DNA from: Jejuia sp049889775
GTDB taxonomy: Bacteria; Bacteroidota; Bacteroidia; Flavobacteriales; Flavobacteriaceae
Assembly (NCBI GenBank): GCA_049889775.1
Contig: JBMHCT010000043.1
Span: 372,001 to 436,000 of the forward strand
Length of the DNA: 64,000 nucleotides
Direction of reading: 5' to 3'
Shown piece by piece: positions 61,723 through 64,000 of this stretch. Position 1 is the first letter of the stretch, and each line of letters starts with the position of its first letter. A program made the position numbers and the translations under genes. Under the pieces are notes generated by a model. The model made no database searches. It was not told the DNA's origin and worked only from the letters and a program-made list of their open reading frames with translations.

Positions 61723-62892
61723 GTGAGCAAGAAAAAACAATTTGAAACCGAAGCGATAAGAACACAATCTGAAACCACACAGTTTTCAGAGCATTCGGTA
61801 CCATTATATTTAACATCGGGATTTGTATTTGATGATGCCGAGGAAATGCGAGCCTCGTTTGCCGAGGAAAAGCAACGCGATTTATACAGCCGTTACAGCA
61901 ACCCAAACGTTAACGAGTTTGTAGATAAAGTATGCAAAATGGAAGGTGCGGAAGCAGGTTTTGCCTTTGCAAGTGGTATGGCTGCGGTGTTTTCAACCTT
62001 TGCAACCTTATTGGATGCTGGCGATCATGTGGTGTCTTGTAGTTCGGTGTTTGGGGCAACTCATGGATTGTTTACAAAGTATTTTCCAAAGTGGAATATA
62101 GAGTGTTCGTATTTCAATATTAATGAGGTAGAAACGGTTGAAAGTTTAATTAAACCCAATACTCAATTTATTTATGCTGAAACACCAACCAATCCAGGGG
62201 TTGATGTTTTGGATTTAGAATATTTAAGTGTTATTTGTAAAAAGCATAATTTATTATTGGTGATTGATAACTGTTTTGCAACGCCTTATTTACAAAACCC
62301 AATTAAGTTTGGTGCGGATTTGGTGATTCATTCTGCTACAAAATTAATGGACGGACAAGGGCGTGTGCTTGGAGGTGTTACTGTTGGTAGAGCAGATTTG
62401 ATTCGCGAAATTTATTTGTTTTCTAGGTTAACAGGTCCTGCTATGAGTCCGTTTAATGCATGGGTGTTGTCTAAATCTTTGGAGACTTTGGCAATACGTG
62501 TGGATAGACATTGCGACAATGCTTTAAAATTAGCTGAGTTCTTGGAGGCGCATCCGAAGGTAAAATGGGTGAAATATCCGTTTTTAAAGTCGCATCCAAA
62601 ACACGAAGTAGCCAAAAAGCAAATGAAACTTGGAGGCAATATTGTGGCTTTTGAGGTAGAAGGTGGTTTAGAAGGCGGACGCGCATTTTTCGATAACATT
62701 AAACTATGTTCCTTATCTGCCAACTTGGGAGATTCTAGAACTATAGTTACGCATCCCGCAAGCACAACACATGCTAAAGTAGAACCTGAAGTAAAAACCG
62801 CAGCTGGAATAACAGATGGGATGGTGCGTTGTTCATTAGGCTTAGAACACATTGATGATATTATTGCTGATATTGAGCAGGCTTTAGGGTAA
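61723..62892 (+). CDS. metZ: O-succinylhomoserine sulfhydrylase / cystathionine gamma-synthase-like PLP enzyme, GTG start
   Basis: 389 residues starting at GTG (61723), right after the repeat. Cys/Met-metabolism PLP family: cofactor lysine in VIHSATKLMDGQGRVLGG, substrate block YSRYSNPNVNEFVDKV, and SRTIVTHPASTTHAKV near the end. The sequence looks most like O-succinylhomoserine sulfhydrylase (MetZ), but cystathionine synthase or lyase activity is possible. It gives this cluster two sulfhydrylase-type enzymes, one after metY and one here. Confidence 0.82.
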   Translation: MSKKKQFETEAIRTQSETTQFSEHSVPLYLTSGFVFDDAEEMRASFAEEKQRDLYSRYSNPNVNEFVDKVCKMEGAEAGFAFASGMAAVFSTFATLLDAGDHVVSCSSVFGATHGLFTKYFPKWNIECSYFNINEVETVESLIKPNTQFIYAETPTNPGVDVLDLEYLSVICKKHNLLLVIDNCFATPYLQNPIKFGADLVIHSATKLMDGQGRVLGGVTVGRADLIREIYLFSRLTGPAMSPFNAWVLSKSLETLAIRVDRHCDNALKLAEFLEAHPKVKWVKYPFLKSHPKHEVAKKQMKLGGNIVAFEVEGGLEGGRAFFDNIKLCSLSANLGDSRTIVTHPASTTHAKVEPEVKTAAGITDGMVRCSLGLEHIDDIIADIEQALG

Positions 62893-62912
62893 TCAAAGAC
62901 CAGAAAATTTAA

Positions 62913-63024
62913 GTCAGTTTGAGTGATCCCGATTGAGATCGGGATCGTATCGAAAACAAATAAATTTTCGTCCAATAATGACTTCTCGATACATCACGCT
63001 TATGGCGCGACACTCGAAGTGACT
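62913..63024. repeat. Pair of inverted palindromic repeats (TTCGAGTG ... GTATCGA family)
   Basis: GTCAGTTTGAGTG-ATCCCGATTGAGATCGGGAT-CGTATCGAAAAC (62913-62956) is followed by an inverted relative, ACTTCTCGATAC ... CACTCGAAGTGAC (62981-63023). The ends match the inner module of repeat copies a and d. The centre of the first forms an ATCCCGAT/ATCGGGAT hairpin. Confidence 0.8.
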
Positions 63025-63065
63025 TCAGGATTTTTTCAATTAATTTCTATTAAAAAAAGTGGAAT

Positions 63066-63866
63066 ATGCTAAATAATAAAACCATATACCAAGTAGATGC
63101 TTTCGCAGATGAAGTATTTAAGGGTAACCCGGCAGGAGTTATGATTTTGGATATCTTACCTTCAGAGGAATGGATGCAAAACATGGCTGCTGAAATGAAC
63201 TTGTCTGAAACTGCTTTTGTGGCACCAAATGGTTCAGGGTATGATATTCGATTTTTTACACCAACTGTCGAAATCCCTTTGTGTGGGCATGCTACTTTGG
63301 CTTCGGCACATGTTATGTATCAATTGGAGATTATAGCTTCTAATGCTAGTATTCATTTTAATGCCAAGGGTGGGCAACTAGAAATCTCGAAAGAAGATGA
63401 TTTTATAATCATGAGCTTTCCTCAATATAGCTTAACTAAAGCTGAAATTCCCACTAACTTCAAAACTAATTTAGGGTTTGAACCTATTGCGTTTTATAAA
63501 AGTGATAATAATTGGGTTGTTGCTGTGGCAGAACATCAAATTGATATAGAAAATTGTAATCCAAATTTTGAGGCTCTCTCATCCAACGGACTTGGACAAT
63601 TAATGGTGACTTCAGAGGGAAAAGACGAAGATGTAGATTTTGTAGTACGTTGTTTTGTCCCACAAGCAGGAATTAACGAAGATCCCGTAACTGGTTCAGC
63701 CCATTGCGCCTTAACGCCACTTTGGGCGAATCGATTGAGGAAAACTACAATGGTTTCTAATCAAATATCCAAAAGAGGTGGTGTACTGCATGTATCTTTA
63801 AAAGATAACAAGGTTCAAATAAAGGGAAAAGCGGTTACTGTTTTTAAGGCTGAATTACAAGTTTAG
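63066..63866 (+). CDS. PhzF-family isomerase/epimerase
   Basis: 266 residues. The diaminopimelate-epimerase-like fold shows the catalytic glutamate in MNLSETAFV (Glu48), IPLCGHATLASAHV and NEDPVTGSAHCALTPLW, all PhzF hallmarks. PhzF itself isomerises an intermediate in phenazine synthesis; most relatives, including this single-copy one without other phenazine genes, act on unknown substrates. It is separated from the metZ-like gene by the paired repeats. Confidence 0.9.
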   Translation: MLNNKTIYQVDAFADEVFKGNPAGVMILDILPSEEWMQNMAAEMNLSETAFVAPNGSGYDIRFFTPTVEIPLCGHATLASAHVMYQLEIIASNASIHFNAKGGQLEISKEDDFIIMSFPQYSLTKAEIPTNFKTNLGFEPIAFYKSDNNWVVAVAEHQIDIENCNPNFEALSSNGLGQLMVTSEGKDEDVDFVVRCFVPQAGINEDPVTGSAHCALTPLWANRLRKTTMVSNQISKRGGVLHVSLKDNKVQIKGKAVTVFKAELQV

Positions 63867-63920
63867 TTTTGTAGAGTAATGTCTTTGTCATAATCTCGAC
63901 TGTTACCTTCAAAAAAGATT

Positions 63921-64000
63921 ATGAAAAGGAAAAGTATTTCAATTACCTTTCTTTTGGGTGTATTTTTATGGGGTTATCAACTGTTTGCTAAAACACAATT
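63921..64000 (+). CDS. Start of a secreted protein (3' end outside window)
   Basis: The frame opens at ATG 63921 and stays open to the window end (26 codons). It begins MKRKSISITFLLGVFLWGY and continues QLFAKTQ, a signal peptide with a probable cut after the LFAK region. The function cannot be told. Confidence 0.65.
   Translation, partial: MKRKSISITFLLGVFLWGYQLFAKTQ

Noticed and set aside
62412..62975. 187-codon open frame on the minus strand
   Set aside because: It lies opposite the metZ-like gene, whose motifs are intact; the antisense product has no recognisable domain.

Overview
The window is AT-rich and comes from a member of the Bacteroidetes, most likely a marine Flavobacteriaceae. 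The signs are lipoprotein signals with the flavobacterial style of lipobox, a TonB-dependent receptor with an N-terminal CarboxypepD_reg-like domain, promoters of the TTG-N19-TAnnTTTG type, few Shine-Dalgarno sites, an arginine pathway built on the N-succinyl/N-acetyl-ornithine carbamoyltransferase branch, and a GH16 enzyme of the beta-agarase type. No rRNA, tRNA, CRISPR array, intact insertion sequence or prophage was seen.

Layout. (1) 1-4583: end of the branched-chain operon (ilvB partial, ilvN, ilvC, ilvA). (2) 4690-6282: a GapN-like aldehyde dehydrogenase. (3) About 6376-29442: a 23 kb accessory sugar locus. It holds a GMC oxidoreductase with its Tat-signal small subunit, three DUF1080 (3-keto-disaccharide hydrolase family) proteins, three sugar phosphate isomerase/epimerase TIM barrels, a Gfo/Idh/MocA oxidoreductase, an MFS transporter, a TonB-dependent receptor, ThuA and DUF6807 proteins, an azurin, a beta-propeller fused to cytochrome c, a beta-propeller fused to azurin, and two paralogous AraC regulators. 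(4) 29476-41448: arginine/proline operon (GNAT, argG, argC, proC, argD, an orphan gene, proA, proB, argF', argB, argE, argH) behind a structured leader. (5) 41458-45927: ROK glucokinase, GH16 lipoprotein, cupredoxin lipoprotein, WbuC cupin and an exported SDR. (6) 46289-48657: leuA-leuB. (7) 48802-55530: a conserved hypothetical, an HTH-DUF4870 gene in a possible small cassette, DoxX, Crp, and an AraC/DUF1772/NmrA cluster. (8) 55736-62892: methionine cluster with a SAM-I riboswitch, metY, a trifunctional MetX-aspartokinase-homoserine dehydrogenase, a small lipoprotein and a metZ-like gene. (9) PhzF and the start of a secreted protein.

How the parts fit. The accessory locus reads as a periplasmic oxidative route for glycosides. 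The substrate crosses the outer membrane through the receptor; the GMC/gluconate-dehydrogenase-3 pair oxidises a sugar hydroxyl (C3 by analogy with known 3-keto pathways); DUF1080 proteins cleave the keto-glycoside; and epimerases, the Gfo/Idh enzyme and MFS uptake process the product. Azurin and cytochrome modules are plausible electron acceptors. A 21-bp motif recurs at the receptor promoter, at the start of the second AraC gene and in front of the epimerase operon, so it may be the operator of that regulator. The amino-acid blocks are regulated differently: the met block by a SAM-I riboswitch, the arg block probably by a leader RNA.

Most unusual points: the redox-rich keto-glycoside locus and its shared operator-like motif; the arginine leader with mutually exclusive hairpins and short arginine-containing reading frames; an ornithine carbamoyltransferase with Ala90 at the acetyl/succinyl specificity position; the MetX-ThrA trifunctional fusion; and five copies of a modular intergenic repeat whose stem changes in a compensatory way between copies.
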